DNA of 53,183 nt from NCBI GenBank assembly GCA_903875575.1, contig CAIQWJ010000102.1:1-53183 (forward strand), read 5' to 3'. The DNA is from an uncultured Acidobacteriia bacterium (GTDB lineage Bacteria > Acidobacteriota > Terriglobia > Bryobacterales > Bryobacteraceae). The notes beneath the pieces are model-generated. The model saw only the letters and a program-made list of their open reading frames with translations, did no database searches and was not told the origin of the DNA. This document shows positions 8,297 through 16,822 of the stretch, one piece after another; the first letter of the stretch is position 1; every line of letters begins with the position of its first letter. Both the position numbers and the translations under genes were made by a program.

Positions 8297-9556
8297 ATGC
8301 CGCGTCGCATGCCGGCTGGAATCATGAGCGCTGAATTCCGCAATTTATCGGTAACCCTTGCGGGCGGCACCCTGCGCGTACGGGGAGAACTGCGCAACGC
8401 TACAGGGACCGCCTGGACTTCAGAACAAGGCTGGAATACCGGCTATCACCTGTTCGACGCGCCCTCCGGCACGCTGGTTATCGATGGAGCGCGAACACCA
8501 CTGGATCTTACGGCGGGTGGCGCGGCAACATTCGACACGCAGATCCCGCATCTGCCGCCGGAGCCGGGCGAGTATTCCGTCTACGTCAGCGTGATGCAGG
8601 AGCATGTCGCCTGGTTTTACGATCAGGGCTGGCCGTTCGTGCTGATCGACATTTCCGTCGACGACAATGGCTCGGCGACCCTGCGTCGCTGGCGTGTGGC
8701 GAGTAAGCGCGCCGTCCAGCGCCGCAAACTGGCGCGCGATCTGGTCAGCGCCGTCACCCTGCCCATCGAAATTCCGTGGCGAAATCACAGTCTGATCCGG
8801 ACGCTCGTGCGGCGGGATATCCTCAGCCGCTATGCGGGCTCTGCCGGGGGGGCATTCTGGGCGATTCTCAATCCCCTGCTCCTGATGCTCACTTACTTCT
8901 TCGTATTCGGAGTGGTGATGCATTCGCGACTCCCCGGCGATCCCAGTGCGACCGGCTTCGCGTTCTACTTCCTGGCCGGGATGATGCCGTGGCTGGCCTT
9001 CAGCGACGCGGTGGGCCGGGCACCCGGTATTTTGATCGAGCACCGGAATTTCATCCGAAAGCTGGTTTTCCCGGTGGAGACTCTGCCGGTGAATCTGGTC
9101 ATGACCGGGCTGGTGACGGAGTTCTTCGGTGTGGTGCTGGTGCTGGCGGGTAGCTTCATCCTGCGCGGCCGTATACCGGCTACCGTGATTTACCTGCCAC
9201 TGCTGGTGATTCCGCAAGTGCTCCTTACGGCGGGCTTGTGCTGGTTTCTGGCGGCGCTCGGAGTCTTTGTCCGGGATCTGGCGCAGATTAACGGGTACCT
9301 GCTGACCATCTGGTTCTTCGCGACCCCCATCTGCTACCCGGAATCGCAACTGGCCACGCAGTCCCCGTGGGCGGCGAAGCTGATGGGCCTGAACCCGATG
9401 TACATCCTGGTGCGGAACTACCGACTGGTCCTGCTCGATTCCCATCGCCCGGAATGGCGCGGACTGCTTTGGGTCACTTTGGCGGCGGCGCTGGTGTTTC
9501 TGGCGGGACACGCCTGGTTCCGGAAGCTCCGCCGGTCGTTTGCGGACCTGATCTGA
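8297..9556 (+). CDS. ABC-2 polysaccharide export permease (Wzm-like) with N-terminal beta domain
   Basis: The C-terminal 260 residues are a Wzm/TagG-type permease: an amphipathic stretch with LIRTLVRRDILSRYAGSAGG and WAILNPLLLMLTYFFVF, then about six membrane segments ending in LNPMYILVRNYR. The first 120 residues are a soluble beta-rich domain (LRVRGELRNATG, GYHLFD, LVIDGARTPL, PGEYSVYVSV) that resembles domains found in glycan-locus transferases. Wzm proteins normally lack this. Wzm works with the Wzt ATPase, whose C-terminal domain can bind the glycan end; no ATPase gene is present here. ATGs at 8309 and 8324 are alternative starts. It is the last gene of the locus. Confidence 0.85.
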   Translation: MPRRMPAGIMSAEFRNLSVTLAGGTLRVRGELRNATGTAWTSEQGWNTGYHLFDAPSGTLVIDGARTPLDLTAGGAATFDTQIPHLPPEPGEYSVYVSVMQEHVAWFYDQGWPFVLIDISVDDNGSATLRRWRVASKRAVQRRKLARDLVSAVTLPIEIPWRNHSLIRTLVRRDILSRYAGSAGGAFWAILNPLLLMLTYFFVFGVVMHSRLPGDPSATGFAFYFLAGMMPWLAFSDAVGRAPGILIEHRNFIRKLVFPVETLPVNLVMTGLVTEFFGVVLVLAGSFILRGRIPATVIYLPLLVIPQVLLTAGLCWFLAALGVFVRDLAQINGYLLTIWFFATPICYPESQLATQSPWAAKLMGLNPMYILVRNYRLVLLDSHRPEWRGLLWVTLAAALVFLAGHAWFRKLRRSFADLI

Positions 9557-9684
9557 AACTGCGCCTACTCACCCGTCCCGCGTCATGACACGGGTTTACA
9601 ATGACAGGGCGGCATTCCGTGATACTCTAACCTCTTTTGGACGGTGCCGCACTGGCACTGCTTCCCCGAAAACTGTCAAAAAAC

Positions 9685-12144
9685 ATGAGCGACGCACAAA
9701 CCAACCCTATTTCCGCCTCCCCGGTTACATCCGGAGGCCGTGGCAGCGCCTACCTGCCCCTGCTGTTGCTCCTCTTTGCAGGCAGCGGCTGCTCCGCGCT
9801 GATCTATGAAGTCGTCTGGTATCAGGCACTTCAGCTTGCGATCGGCTCCACCTCCGTCTCCATGGGAGTCCTGCTGGCCACCTTTATGGGCGGCCTCTGC
9901 ATCGGCAGCACGGTTTTTCCGCGCCTGAAAATCCTGAAGGGCCATCCGCTCCGCACCTACGCGCTGATCGAACTGAGCATCGCGGTATTCGCAGTGGCCG
10001 TCCAGTTGGTCATGCCAATGATCAACCGGGTTTACTTCGCCGGTGCCGAAAGCGGCCTGCCCGGCATGTTGCTGCGCGGCGTGGTGGCGGCGGTCTGCAT
10101 GCTGCCGCCCACCATCCTGATGGGCGCTTCCCTGCCCTCGATCGTCCGCTGGCTGGAAGCTTCGCCCCGCGCTGTCAAATGGTGGGGTTGGCTCTACGGC
10201 GGCAACACCGCCGGGGCCGTCATCGGCTGCCTGCTGGCTGGCTTCTGGCTTCTGCGCGATTTCAACACCACCACCGGCACCCTGTTTGCGGCAGCCATTA
10301 ACGTGGTCGTGGCAATCGTAAGTTGGGCCCTGGCGTCGTCTACTCCCAGCACGATCGAAGTAGGCTCGGACGCCGTTGAGGAAACGCCTGAGTCCCTGGC
10401 CGCGGCCGCTCCTGCCGAAGCACAGAGCAAATGGCCGGTGTACGTCACGATCGCCCTCTCCGGTGCCGTGGCGCTCGGCGCGGAAGTCGTCTGGACCCGT
10501 CTCCTCGGCTACCTGCTGTTGGCGACGGTCTACGTTTTCGCCATCATTTTGGCCGTCTTCCTGACCGGACTGGCGCTCGGCACCGCCGGCGGCTCCTGGC
10601 TGCTCAAACGTGTCAACGCCCGCAACGCGCTCGGCTGGTGCCAGATCCTGCTCTGCGTCGGTTTCGCGTGGACCGCCTACACCATCGTCAACACCTTCCA
10701 CCTGCCCTTCTGGAATAACGACGTGCTGACCACCCAGGATGGCTGGTACATGTACTTCCTGGACCTCAAAGTAGTGGCGATCGCCATCTTCCCCGCCACT
10801 CTCTTCTGGGGCGCGAGCTTCCCCTTCGCCTGCGCGGCAGTTTCCGAACCAGGCCAGGATTCCGGTAAAACGGCGGGCGGCATCTACGCCGCTAACACCC
10901 TGGGCGGCATCTTTGGCGCTCTGATTGTGAGCCTGGTGCTGATTCCGTGGATCGGCACCCAGGATTCGCAGCGCGTTCTGCTGCTGGTCTCGGCCCTGAG
11001 CGGTCTCCTGCTGCTGGCCCCCAAAGCCAAACAGACCATGGGCGCTCTTGCGCTGGGCGGTGCAATTGCAGGTGCCGCGCTGCTGGCCTGGACGCTGGGG
11101 CCCACGCCCGGCGAACTCATCGCCTATGGCCGCTTCATGGGCCAGAACCAGGGCCGCTCCGAAATCCTGTATACGAAGGAAGGCCGCAACTCCTCCGTGG
11201 CGATTTCCCGCTGGGAAAACGGCGCGATCTACGTCAACGTCAATGGCCACGTGGAAGCCACCACGGAAATCTTCGATATGAAGCTCCAGCGCATGGTCGG
11301 CCACCTGGCGGCGCTTCTGCATCCCAATCCCAAGTCGGTACTGGGCATCGGCTTCGGCGCGGGCGTTTCCGCCGGCACGTTTACCCGCTACCCGGGCATC
11401 GAACACATCACGGTCTGCGAAATTGAGCCGGTGATTCCGCCCGCGTCCACGAAGTACTTCGCGCCCCAGAACTACGCCGTCCGCAACAATCCGAAGACGC
11501 GCATTGTGTTTGACGACGCCCGCCACTATCTCATGACCACGAAGGACATGTACGACGTCATCGCTTCCGATCCTCTGGACGTTTTCGTCAAGGGCACTGC
11601 AGCGCTCTACTCGCTCGAATATTATGAATCGGTCAAACGACACCTGAATCCCGGTGGCATCTTCACTCTTTACGTGCCACTCTATGAAACCGACGAACTG
11701 ACCTTCAAGAGCGAACTGGCCACCTTCTTCAAAGCTTTCCCCGAAGGCAGCGTCTGGTCCAACACGCGCGACGGTCTCGGTTACGACATGGTGTTTATGG
11801 GCCAGGCTGGCCCGCTCCATATTGATCTCGATAAGGCTCAGGAAAAATATGACCGGCCGGAACATGCCACCGTCCGCGAATCGCTGCACGATATCGGCAT
11901 CGATTCCATGGGCGACCTGTTCTCCACCTTCACGGGTACCTCGGCGGATCTGAACCGCTGGGTGGGTGAGTCGCCGCTCAATACCGACGCTGATCTTCGC
12001 CTCTCCTATCTGGCTGGCTGGGGTATCAACTCGGAACTGGCCGACTACCTGTACCGGCAGATGCTGAAGTACCGCCGTCCGCCGCAGTTCTTCACCGGCA
12101 CCCCGGAGCATATGTCGGCGGTTGTCGACCACCTGACGAAGTAA
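9685..12144 (+). CDS. membrane-bound spermidine-synthase-like protein
   Basis: A protein of about 819 residues combining a multi-pass membrane region with a spermidine-synthase-like domain. Membrane segments are visible from YLPLLLLLFAGSGCSALIYE through the first 480 residues, in two blocks with internal similarity (GCSALIYEVVWYQAL and GAVALGAEVVWTRLL). The C-terminal part has the SAM-binding motif VLGIGFGAGVSAG, the acidic CEIEPVI strand end and the DDARHYLMTTKDMYDVIASD segment. Members of this fused MFS/spermidine-synthase group have no settled function. An upstream in-frame start at 9637 adds 16 non-conserved residues, so the ATG at 9685 is preferred. A strong hairpin terminator follows. 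Confidence 0.85.
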   Translation: MSDAQTNPISASPVTSGGRGSAYLPLLLLLFAGSGCSALIYEVVWYQALQLAIGSTSVSMGVLLATFMGGLCIGSTVFPRLKILKGHPLRTYALIELSIAVFAVAVQLVMPMINRVYFAGAESGLPGMLLRGVVAAVCMLPPTILMGASLPSIVRWLEASPRAVKWWGWLYGGNTAGAVIGCLLAGFWLLRDFNTTTGTLFAAAINVVVAIVSWALASSTPSTIEVGSDAVEETPESLAAAAPAEAQSKWPVYVTIALSGAVALGAEVVWTRLLGYLLLATVYVFAIILAVFLTGLALGTAGGSWLLKRVNARNALGWCQILLCVGFAWTAYTIVNTFHLPFWNNDVLTTQDGWYMYFLDLKVVAIAIFPATLFWGASFPFACAAVSEPGQDSGKTAGGIYAANTLGGIFGALIVSLVLIPWIGTQDSQRVLLLVSALSGLLLLAPKAKQTMGALALGGAIAGAALLAWTLGPTPGELIAYGRFMGQNQGRSEILYTKEGRNSSVAISRWENGAIYVNVNGHVEATTEIFDMKLQRMVGHLAALLHPNPKSVLGIGFGAGVSAGTFTRYPGIEHITVCEIEPVIPPASTKYFAPQNYAVRNNPKTRIVFDDARHYLMTTKDMYDVIASDPLDVFVKGTAALYSLEYYESVKRHLNPGGIFTLYVPLYETDELTFKSELATFFKAFPEGSVWSNTRDGLGYDMVFMGQAGPLHIDLDKAQEKYDRPEHATVRESLHDIGIDSMGDLFSTFTGTSADLNRWVGESPLNTDADLRLSYLAGWGINSELADYLYRQMLKYRRPPQFFTGTPEHMSAVVDHLTK

Positions 12145-12163
12145 AACTCATCGCAGACAAGAG

Positions 12164-12197
12164 AAAAGGCCACGGAGATCGCTCTCCGTGGCCTTTT
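12164..12197. terminator. bidirectional rho-independent terminator
   Basis: An 11-bp GC-rich stem (GGCCACGGAGA pairing with its complement) closes a TCGC tetraloop and extends by four A-T pairs. A runs precede it and T runs follow it, so it can stop transcription from both sides. It sits between the convergent spermidine-synthase-like gene and the secreted protein gene at 12220. Confidence 0.93.
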
Positions 12198-12219
12198 TAT
12201 TTATGCGTTGACCCGGCGA

Positions 12220-13182
12220 TCAACGCCGACGGCCGCCAAAGCGGAAGCCGCCGCCGTAGAATCGCGGACCCACGTAGACACCAAAGCCGCCACCGTAGTA
12301 GTACGGGTCATAGTAATACGGCGGATAAACCCGCCGCGCAACCGCCACCGGCCGCGGCGGAGCCTGCGACGCAATACGGTTATCGCCCGCGCTGTAATCC
12401 TCCTGATCGGCGTAATGGAAGGCGGCTGCGGCATGGGCCGTGGAAACCGTCACCGGCGTATCCAGACGGAAGGTCAGCATAGTTTCCGGATAGACCTCGG
12501 TAGCGCGTCCACGGGTCAGCAGTACGCCCACCGTACTGGCAATGGCCCCGGCACCCGCACCAATCGCCGCACCGGGTCCACCTGCCGCTGAAGCGCCTAC
12601 CGCCGCACCCATCGCAGTAGTTCCGCCAATCGCCGCTGCGTCACGCCCTACGGAAGTTGTTCCCTGGCGATCCACAATCTGGGATTGCACCTGGATCTGG
12701 CTACCGTCCACCAGCGACAGGCTGGTCAACTGAAGGCCGAGACCGGAAGTTCCCTGGACACGGCCCGCTTTGTGCGCTTCGCTGACGCGGCCCATGACGG
12801 TGGAACCCTTGCGCGCCACCACCACGCCATCGATAATCACAGGTTGCGCCAGCGTGGCGTAGAAGCTGTCGCCAGCCTGATTACGGTCGGAAGAGAGCCA
12901 CTGATTTACACGCACCGTCACGAACGCGCCTGTGGGTAAAGTTAACGTAGCCGGAACGCTGCCATAGTTGGCGGCGGAACCGGTCGGAGGAGGCGGCGGA
13001 TCGTTATACTGCGCGCGCGGGGCCATCGGTGCGCCACCCTGATCGGGAGCGGCGTAATCCGGTTCGTTGGAAACTGCGGCGATGGAAGGAGCGACGGAAA
13101 GCCGCGGGGAATCCTGCGCCATCAGACCTGCGGCACAGGCAACAGAGATGATCGTGATTCGGAGAGTTTTGGTGTGTAGCAT
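12220..13182 (-). CDS. secreted protein with a VirB10/TrbI-like beta domain
   Basis: About 320 residues. The start MLHTKTLRITIISVACAAGLMAQ is a good signal peptide; an ATG three codons upstream (13191) is an alternative. After a Pro-rich stretch comes a beta domain (TGAFVTVRVNQWLSSDRNQAGD, ARKGSTVMGRVSEAHKAGRV) that resembles the VirB10/TrbI fold and is shared with the protein at 15614-16816. A Gly/Ala-rich segment (about residues 190-230) could span or associate with a membrane. The last 50 residues are rich in Tyr, Gly and Arg (YYYDPYYYGGG). Nothing in the neighbourhood suggests a secretion machine. The role is unknown; cell-envelope localisation is inferred. Confidence 0.75.
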   Translation of the reverse strand: MLHTKTLRITIISVACAAGLMAQDSPRLSVAPSIAAVSNEPDYAAPDQGGAPMAPRAQYNDPPPPPTGSAANYGSVPATLTLPTGAFVTVRVNQWLSSDRNQAGDSFYATLAQPVIIDGVVVARKGSTVMGRVSEAHKAGRVQGTSGLGLQLTSLSLVDGSQIQVQSQIVDRQGTTSVGRDAAAIGGTTAMGAAVGASAAGGPGAAIGAGAGAIASTVGVLLTRGRATEVYPETMLTFRLDTPVTVSTAHAAAAFHYADQEDYSAGDNRIASQAPPRPVAVARRVYPPYYYDPYYYGGGFGVYVGPRFYGGGFRFGGRRR

Positions 13183-13359
13183 AGCGACCATGATGAGGCA
13201 CGCGCCATGCCACGATTTGCCGCCCGCAAGTAACTGAAAAGACTAGAGCACAACCACCAGCCAACTGGCAAAGCGCCACCAGTCTGGTTGTTTTCAGCCA
13301 AAAGCTAATAGGTTTCGTTTATTTTCAGGCTCGGCGAGCCAGACAGCCGCGTCCTTCCC

Positions 13360-13365
13360 TATAAT
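13360..13365 (+). promoter_or_regulatory. consensus -10 element, TATAAT
   Basis: A perfect TATAAT ends 9 nt before the ATG at 13375. Transcription would start about two or three nucleotides before the start codon, so the mRNA would be leaderless or nearly so. No -35 consensus is visible at the right distance. Confidence 0.55.
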
Positions 13366-13374
13366 TGTGAACGC

Positions 13375-14361
13375 ATGGTTCGTCTTCCTGCTACCGCGCT
13401 TATCGCGCTTATTTTCGGGCTTCTGATGACAACCGCAGTACCTTTGTCCGCACAGGCAACTCCCGAGCGGTTCTGGCTGGCCGGTTGCTACGACGGTAAC
13501 CATATCATCGTCTATTTCCAGGCCGTCAAATTTAAGGGCACTGTACCGGCGGTGAGACGCAGGATCAACCCTCCGGTTTCGGACGGCTTCTTTATTCCGG
13601 AGGAGCTTCCGGCAGACTATGTAGCTGCATTCCAGAAGTCAACGGGCGCGGAGCATTTTTCACTGGGAGACACCTACGATTTGCTGACCGGCGATGGCGG
13701 GGTAGTGCCAATTACGCTGACGACCCTGGTTGGTACGGAAGGCGATGAAGAGGTTGGCAATGACTCTTACATTGGGGCGCTCGCGACGTTGAGTAACCGC
13801 AGCGGCGTACCGCCGCATGGTTACTACGCCGTCAGGCGGCATCGGGAGGTGAAGGCCGGTCCGAAGATGATTTCGGCGCTGTTTGCGCGACTCCTGGATG
13901 AACCGACCCGGCTTAACACACAGACAAGAATCGCCGGGCTCCTCACGCAGCGACAGAGGATGAACCCAACCGGTGTTTCCCCCCGGTTTTCCATCCAGCA
14001 GTTCCGCCTGGCGAATGGCAGCCTCCGCTACTATGCTCAGGCCGACTGGAGTTCCGCCAAAGGGCAACCTGACGAAAAAGAAGACATACTGGCAGCCTGG
14101 ATCTCACCTATTCCAGGCCCGCACATTCTGGCAACGGAAAGCCGTATGTCGCCGGACGGTCTGAACGCCACGCTTCCGCGGCTACTCAACGTGGTGGACC
14201 TCGGTGATGGCCGAACCGGACTGGTGGTTGCCTCGTCGGGTGAGGACAGCATCGCCCTGACGCTTTTCGAATACCGCGATGGGTTGAGCCGCGCAGATGC
14301 CTCACCTACAGGTCATCGCAGCAGGCGAATAACTCCACCCGATTCAGACTATTCGCCCTGA
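13375..14361 (+). CDS. secreted protein of unknown function
   Basis: A 328-residue protein with a signal peptide (MVRLPATALIALIFGLLMTTAVPLSAQA). The mature part is mixed alpha/beta with no motif I recognise. Two phrases stand out: WLAGCYDGNHIIVYFQAVKF near the start and ILAAWISPIPGPHILATES in the second half. It lies between two other secreted-protein genes transcribed from the opposite strand, and converges on the gene at 14349 with a 13-bp overlap of the 3' ends. The promoter is a perfect TATAAT placed 9 nt before the ATG, with no Shine-Dalgarno sequence. Confidence 0.75.
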   Translation: MVRLPATALIALIFGLLMTTAVPLSAQATPERFWLAGCYDGNHIIVYFQAVKFKGTVPAVRRRINPPVSDGFFIPEELPADYVAAFQKSTGAEHFSLGDTYDLLTGDGGVVPITLTTLVGTEGDEEVGNDSYIGALATLSNRSGVPPHGYYAVRRHREVKAGPKMISALFARLLDEPTRLNTQTRIAGLLTQRQRMNPTGVSPRFSIQQFRLANGSLRYYAQADWSSAKGQPDEKEDILAAWISPIPGPHILATESRMSPDGLNATLPRLLNVVDLGDGRTGLVVASSGEDSIALTLFEYRDGLSRADASPTGHRSRRITPPDSDYSP

Positions 14362-15455
14362 GTAATCGCAGGCCGGACGACTGCGGGCTTGGGTGCCGCA
14401 GGCGCTGCGGGTTTCGCAATCGGTGCCGGTGCCTGCATCGCCTTCAGCGCGTTCTCCAGTTGCGTCTCCGGAACACTCATCGCCAGGTTAATCGTCGCAC
14501 CGTTGGCGGTGACTTTCACGTTCTGCAGCAGTTGTGCAATAGCCGCAAACTGGGCATTCTGTCCGCCACCCGCCGCGCCGCCAGGCATCTGTCCGCCGCT
14601 CATGGCCGCAATAGATACCAACGCCGTCAGCACGTCCGCCAGGGATTTCGCCGTGGGGGCATCTTTGGTCATTGCCTGACCGGTGACCTGCACCACTGTG
14701 CCAAACTTGACGCCGCCGCTGGAACCAAGAATCCCGTTGAACATCTGGCCCATCTGGCCAAGTGGGCCGGCAGCCGTGGCCGGAGTCGCACCGGCGGGGG
14801 TTGCCGACGAACTCGTCAGGCTCGCAAGAATAGTAGCGAACGGGCTCGTGGTCACCATCCAGGCGTCCTGCGTCGAACTGAGAGATTGCACCTGCGTCGC
14901 CAGCGCCGGATTAATCGAATTGACGGCCGATGAACGATCAATGGCCGCCTTCACAGACCCGGTGTCGCCCAGAATTGCGACGTTCGTGCCCATAAAGGCA
15001 ACGGAGAAACTGGTCTTCGTGACCGCGGCACCCGTTCCAATGGTGCCAGTACCGGAAATCAGCGTGGCTCCGCCGTAGCTTGTTACCGTCATCTGCGGAG
15101 ATTTCGCCGCTGCCGCCGCCGTCAACTGGCTCACCTGAAAATTACCCAGGGCCAGCACGAGCCCGCTGCTGGCCGGTCCCGAAGCGGAAGCAGCCAGAAC
15201 TTCGCTCACATCCTGGCGCGGGTCAAAACCTGTGCTGGAGACAAATGACTGAAGCTGGTCGGCCACCGCCGAAGTCACCTGGGTGATCACGTACTGACCG
15301 AACGGCGTGTTCTTCGCATTCGCCACGTTAATACCCGCCAGCGAGGCAGCGTCCGGCATCACGAGATTCATGAGGCGCGGATCGGCCCCGGAGGAATTCG
15401 CGGCGAACAACATCGAGGTCAGGGTAAAGCCGGCGAGCAGGCAGGTGGTTCTCAT
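14349..15455 (-). CDS. secreted Ala/Ser-rich protein of unknown function
   Basis: About 368 residues. The start at 15455 (MRTTCLLAGFTLTSMLFAANSSGA) is chosen because GAAGGAGA lies 8 nt upstream and a signal peptide follows; a longer frame reaching 15518 lacks both. The mature protein is low in charge and rich in Ala, Ser, Thr and Gly, with segments such as FGQYVITQVTSAVADQL and VAFMGTNVAILGDTGSVKAAID that suggest a mixed alpha/beta fold. The C-terminus is an Ala/Pro-rich tail (APAPIAKPAAPAAPKPAV). I do not recognise the family. The last codons overlap the convergent gene at 13375-14361. Confidence 0.75.
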   Translation of the reverse strand: MRTTCLLAGFTLTSMLFAANSSGADPRLMNLVMPDAASLAGINVANAKNTPFGQYVITQVTSAVADQLQSFVSSTGFDPRQDVSEVLAASASGPASSGLVLALGNFQVSQLTAAAAAKSPQMTVTSYGGATLISGTGTIGTGAAVTKTSFSVAFMGTNVAILGDTGSVKAAIDRSSAVNSINPALATQVQSLSSTQDAWMVTTSPFATILASLTSSSATPAGATPATAAGPLGQMGQMFNGILGSSGGVKFGTVVQVTGQAMTKDAPTAKSLADVLTALVSIAAMSGGQMPGGAAGGGQNAQFAAIAQLLQNVKVTANGATINLAMSVPETQLENALKAMQAPAPIAKPAAPAAPKPAVVRPAITQGE

Positions 15456-15613
15456 AAAGGTGTCTCCTTCAATGCTAGCGCAAAATACCGCCCCGGAATG
15501 GAAACGGCGCGCCGTCAATATCTAAGACCGGCCTGGCAGGCGATTATTACGGTGCCTGGGTCGGCTCAACCGGCGGCTGCGATATTCGCCGCGTTTTCTG
15601 CTACATTGCAGTT

Positions 15614-16816
15614 ATGACGCGGGGAAACTCTTTCAAAAATGCCGAATTCATTCGAAATGCGGCCGTCCTGTGCCTGCTGGCCGCAGGATTCGCGCACGCG
15701 CAGGCCGACCGGAACTTCCAGGGCACATGGCGGCTCGACCCGGAACGCAGCGATATCGCCGGCATGAAGGTACCCGCCGATCCCACCTTCCGCGCCGAAC
15801 AAAGCCCCGTTTCCCTGACCCTGATGGCACCTTCCGCCGACGGCGGCCCGGCTGCGTTCGCCGTTTATCCGCTGGATGGACGGCAGGAGAAGTACCAGGC
15901 AGGCACGCTCCAGAAGAACACCGCGACCAAGTGGGAAGGCTCGGCCCTGCTGGTGAACACCATCGTGACCGGCAGCGATAGTTACTCCATCGCAGAACGC
16001 TGGAAGCGGTCCAACGACGGCAACACGCTGACCATTACGCGCAGCATCGTGCGGGCAACCGGCGAGTCGGAATACGTCCTGGTGTACGTGAACGCCGAAG
16101 CCGCTCCGGTTCCAATGCAGGCCGGGACCTTGCCGAACGCCTCGCCCGCCGCATCCAGCACGACCGCCCCGCGGCAACCGGCGCTGATTCCCCGCACCGC
16201 ACCGCAGCCCACGGCGGCGGCCGGTCCGGACTACGTGGTGACAGCCGGGACGCACATCCTGCTGCGCCTCACCAATGAGGTCGATACCAAACGAGCCAGG
16301 ACTGGCGATCACGTCTATCTGGAAACCGCAGTGCCGGTCTTCGTGAATGGCCGCATGATCATTCCCGTTGGCAGCTACGTGAATGGCTCAATATCCGATG
16401 CGAAGCAGGCCGGCCGCGTGAAATCGAAGGCTTCGCTCACCCTGCAATACGATTCCATCACCCTGCGCAGCGGCACCACCCGCGACCTGCGCTCCCGTCC
16501 GGACAGCGTGGATTCCCAGGGCAATCTGGATAAGACCGAGGGCAAGATTGACGGCGGCACGAATAAGGTGAACGCCGGCACCATGGCCCGAACAACAGTC
16601 GTTGGCACCGGCGTGGGTGCCGCGATCGGCAGCGCGGCGGGCCACATCGGCGCAGGAGCCGGCATCGGTGCCGCAGCCGGGGCACTGGCCGGACTGGGCA
16701 GTGTGTTCGGATCGAAGAATCCGGAAGTCGTGTTGCGACCGGGCACCACGATGGACATGGTGCTCGACCGCGATATCCACTTCAGCGACGAAGATCTGCG
16801 CGGACGCGTCCAGTAA
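15614..16816 (+). CDS. secreted protein with a VirB10/TrbI-like beta domain
   Basis: A 400-residue protein with a signal peptide ending AAGFAHAQA. The first domain (FQGTWRLDPERSDI, WKRSNDGNTLTITRSI) looks like a small lipocalin-like beta barrel. The second half carries the VirB10/TrbI-like pattern shared with the protein at 12220: ILLRLTNEVDTKRARTGDHV, IIPVGSYVNGSISDAKQAGRV and a Gly/Ala-rich segment (VGAAIGSAAGHIGAGAGIGA). A TACATT hexamer ends 6 nt before the ATG and there is no Shine-Dalgarno sequence. It ends 6 nt from the convergent rsgA. Function unknown. Confidence 0.75.
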   Translation: MTRGNSFKNAEFIRNAAVLCLLAAGFAHAQADRNFQGTWRLDPERSDIAGMKVPADPTFRAEQSPVSLTLMAPSADGGPAAFAVYPLDGRQEKYQAGTLQKNTATKWEGSALLVNTIVTGSDSYSIAERWKRSNDGNTLTITRSIVRATGESEYVLVYVNAEAAPVPMQAGTLPNASPAASSTTAPRQPALIPRTAPQPTAAAGPDYVVTAGTHILLRLTNEVDTKRARTGDHVYLETAVPVFVNGRMIIPVGSYVNGSISDAKQAGRVKSKASLTLQYDSITLRSGTTRDLRSRPDSVDSQGNLDKTEGKIDGGTNKVNAGTMARTTVVGTGVGAAIGSAAGHIGAGAGIGAAAGALAGLGSVFGSKNPEVVLRPGTTMDMVLDRDIHFSDEDLRGRVQ

Positions 16817-16822
16817 GAGGCG

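Noticed and set aside
9595-9626. TTTACA and GATACT as a promoter before the spermidine-synthase-like gene
   Set aside because: Spacer is 20 bp, too long for a normal promoter.
9676-12132. 818-codon open frame antisense to the spermidine-synthase-like gene
   Set aside because: Shadow frame of a GC-rich gene; its translation has no domain pattern, while the plus-strand product is clearly a membrane protein with a SAM domain.
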